The notes under the pieces: model-generated
What the model saw: only the letters and a program-made list of their open reading frames with translations
Database searches by the model: none
Told to the model about the DNA's origin: nothing
Program-made: the position numbers and the translations under genes
Origin: JBBTXJ01 sp038061815
GTDB lineage: Bacteria; Patescibacteriota; Patescibacteriia; Magasanikbacterales; JBBTXJ01
Reading direction: 5' to 3'
DNA length: 11,742 nt
NCBI GenBank assembly: GCA_038061815.1
Contig: JBBTYK010000010.1
Location: 1 to 11,742 of the forward strand
Part shown: positions 10,135-11,742 of the stretch, piece after piece
How positions within the stretch are numbered: position 1 is the first letter of the stretch
Layout of the letters: each line of letters opens with the position of its first letter

Positions 10135-11742
10135 TTAATTCACCACTTCGCCCTCAATCGGGCCGTCTCCGCCGGAGGCGGATCCGCCTTTGGCGGAATC
10201 TTCACCCTTCGCACTTTGCGCCTGATACATCCTTGCGCCGATTTTTTGCGCCTCGGAAGACAACGCCTCGCTCGCGCGCTTGATGGCGTCAATATCCTCG
10301 CCGTCCTTCACGGCCTTGAGCGCGTCAATCTTTTCCTGCAATGATTTCTTCTCATCATCAGAAACCACAACTTTTCCGCCGCTGGCGGATCCGCCTTTGG
10401 CGGACTCATCCGCTTCTTTCAGCATTTTTTCCGTAGTATACACCATCGTGTCCGCAATGTTGCGCGCTTCAATCAGTTCGCGTTTCTTTTTATCCGCCGC
10501 GGCATTCAATTCCGCGTCTTTTTTCATCTTTTCAATTTCGTCCTTTGAAAGTCCGCTTGACGCTTCAATGCGAATTTTTTGCTCGCGCCCCGTGCCTTTG
10601 TCTTTCGCGGACACGTTCAAAATGCCGTTCGCGTCAATATCAAACGAGACCTCAATCTGCGGCACGCCGCGCGGAGACGGCGGGATGCCGTCCAGCACAA
10701 ACCGCCCCAGCGTTTTGTTGTCCCCCGCCATCTCGCGCTCGCCCTGCATTACGTGAATCTCAACCTGCGGCTGGCTGTCCGCCGCCGTTGAAAACACCTG
10801 CGATTTTGACGTGGGAATGGTAGTATTCTTCTCAATCAATTTCGTCATCACGCCGCCGAGCGTTTCAATGCCAAGCGAAAGCGGCGTTACGTCCAAAAGC
10901 AGAATATCTTTGCCGAGCGAACCTTCAAACTGTCCGGCCTGAATGGCCGCGCCCACCGCCACCACTTCATCCGGATTCACGCTGATGTTCGGCTTCTTGC
11001 TGAAAAATTCCTCAACCGCGCGAAGCACCATCGGCATGCGCGTCATGCCGCCCACCATAATCACCTCGTCCAGTTCTTCTTTCTTGAATCCGGAATCCGC
11101 AAGCGCCTGACGAGACGGCCCGAGCGTTTTCTGCACCAAATCGCCCACCAACTCTTCCAACTTCGCGCGCGTCAACTTCATCACCAGGTGCTTCGGCCCG
11201 TTCGCGTCAGACGTAATAAACGGCTGGTTGATTTCCGACTCAACCGCGCTGGATAATTCAATCTTCGCCTTTTCCGCCGCTTCTTTAATGCGCTGCAACG
11301 CGAGCGGGTCTTTGGATAAGTCAATGCCTTCCTGTTTCTTGAATTCGCTCAAAATCCACTCAATCAAACGCTGGTCAAAATCGTCGCCGCCCAAATGCGT
11401 GTCGCCGTTTGTGGCGCGCACTTCAACCGTTGACTGGTCGCCGTCATGGCCGATTTCCAAAATGGAAATGTCAAACGTGCCGCCGCCCAAATCATACACC
11501 GCGATTTTTTTGTTGCCGGTTTTATCAAATCCGTACGCAAACGCGGCCGCGGTCGGTTCATTGATGATGCGGCGCACTTTCAATCCGGCAATCTCACCGG
11601 CGTCTTTCGTGGCCTGACGTTGCGCATCATTAAAATACGCAGGCACCGTAATAACGGCCTCTTCAACTTTTTGCCCGAGACGTTCCTCGGCATCGGCTTT
11701 CAATTTTTGCAATACCATCGCGGAAATTTCCTGTGGCGTCCA
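10135..11742 (-). CDS. dnaK: Chaperone DnaK (Hsp70), N-terminus outside window
   Basis: The frame is open to the right edge, giving 535 residues from WTPQEISAMVLQKLK to the stop. By comparison with E. coli DnaK about 115 N-terminal residues are missing. Visible ATPase-domain motifs: VPAYFNDAQRQATKDAG (33-49), INEPTAAAFAYG (60-71), YDLGGGTFDISI (83-94) and GGMTRMP. The linker and substrate-binding start are DILLLDVTPLSLGIETLGG. The helical lid follows, and the tail ends GPIEGEVVN, the usual acidic EEV-like end. Total length of about 650 is normal. Two in-frame insertions of SAKGGSASGG occur, one in the lid between helices (ADE-[..]-KVVVSDDEK) and one in the disordered tail; both come from a repeated palindromic DNA block. 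It leads the minus-strand chaperone region; the promoter is outside. Confidence 0.98.
   Translation of the reverse strand, partial: WTPQEISAMVLQKLKADAEERLGQKVEEAVITVPAYFNDAQRQATKDAGEIAGLKVRRIINEPTAAAFAYGFDKTGNKKIAVYDLGGGTFDISILEIGHDGDQSTVEVRATNGDTHLGGDDFDQRLIEWILSEFKKQEGIDLSKDPLALQRIKEAAEKAKIELSSAVESEINQPFITSDANGPKHLVMKLTRAKLEELVGDLVQKTLGPSRQALADSGFKKEELDEVIMVGGMTRMPMVLRAVEEFFSKKPNISVNPDEVVAVGAAIQAGQFEGSLGKDILLLDVTPLSLGIETLGGVMTKLIEKNTTIPTSKSQVFSTAADSQPQVEIHVMQGEREMAGDNKTLGRFVLDGIPPSPRGVPQIEVSFDIDANGILNVSAKDKGTGREQKIRIEASSGLSKDEIEKMKKDAELNAAADKKKRELIEARNIADTMVYTTEKMLKEADESAKGGSASGGKVVVSDDEKKSLQEKIDALKAVKDGEDIDAIKRASEALSSEAQKIGARMYQAQSAKGEDSAKGGSASGGDGPIEGEVVN
10168..10197 (-). repeat. In-frame double-hairpin block in the dnaK tail
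   Basis: On the minus strand two 15-bp units stand in tandem: TCCGCC-AAA-GGCGGA and TCCGCC-TCC-GGCGGA. Each is a 6-bp perfect stem with a 3-nt loop. Read in frame the block gives SAKGG then SASGG. It is identical at 28 of 30 positions to the block at 10375-10404, with differences only in a loop. Confidence 0.9.
10375..10404 (-). repeat. In-frame double-hairpin block in the dnaK lid
   Basis: On the minus strand TCCGCC-AAA-GGCGGA is followed by TCCGCC-AGC-GGCGGA, encoding SAKGG and SASGG. It has the same frame and order as the copy in the tail. It lies at a loop between lid helices, where length variation in DnaK is tolerated. Confidence 0.9.

Noticed and set aside
1..11742. tRNA, rRNA or riboswitch genes
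   Set aside because: All intergenic stretches were read; none shows a tRNA cloverleaf pattern, rRNA segments or a recognisable riboswitch core.

Overview
The window looks like a chromosomal segment of a Candidate Phyla Radiation / Patescibacteria bacterium, probably Parcubacteria-like. This is an inference from compact short intergenic regions, small conserved-but-unnamed membrane proteins, a beta-CASP RNase, a minimal DnaJ, and promoters placed so close to start codons that several mRNAs should be leaderless. TGA is used as a stop (recJ), so there is no sign of the UGA-recoded CPR lineages. The segment comes from an assembly: it holds a 100-N scaffold gap inside a tandem-repeat gene.

Layout. 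1-1617 (minus): a beta-CASP metallo-beta-lactamase RNase followed 2 nt later by a DUF218/YdcF-type membrane protein that runs off the window. 1678-2328 (plus): an unrecognised single-pass membrane protein, divergent from the RNase. 2409-3095 (plus): an MscS-like 'conserved TM helix' protein with its own promoter and a strong Shine-Dalgarno, closed by a palindrome and an intrinsic terminator. 3190-7355 (plus): lepA, a 34-codon membrane mini-gene, recJ and an RNase H gene (ATGA overlap with recJ). These meet a minus-strand set head-on, with stop codons overlapping at 7352-7355. 7352-11742 (minus, read right to left): dnaK (N-terminus outside the window), a small GIY-YIG nuclease gene embedded in palindromic repeats, a shortened dnaJ, a heptad-repeat coiled-coil protein with the assembly gap, and a ZIP metal transporter.

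Functionally, most genes are housekeeping: RNA decay (beta-CASP), translation (LepA), DNA repair and R-loop/primer removal (RecJ, RNase H), protein folding (DnaK/DnaJ) and metal uptake (ZIP).

The unusual material is in the chaperone region and in the promoters. (1) dnaK and dnaJ are separated by a 584-bp cassette (9550-10133): a GIY-YIG gene bracketed by inverted copies of a palindromic element present at least six times, whose outer stem shows compensatory base changes. (2) DnaK carries, in frame and twice, a 30-bp block made of two 15-bp hairpins. (3) DnaJ lacks one C-terminal beta domain. (4) Four start codons lie exactly 6 nt after a TAnACT-type -10 box, which implies transcription starting at the start codon itself; this also corrects the LepA start to a GTG at 3190.
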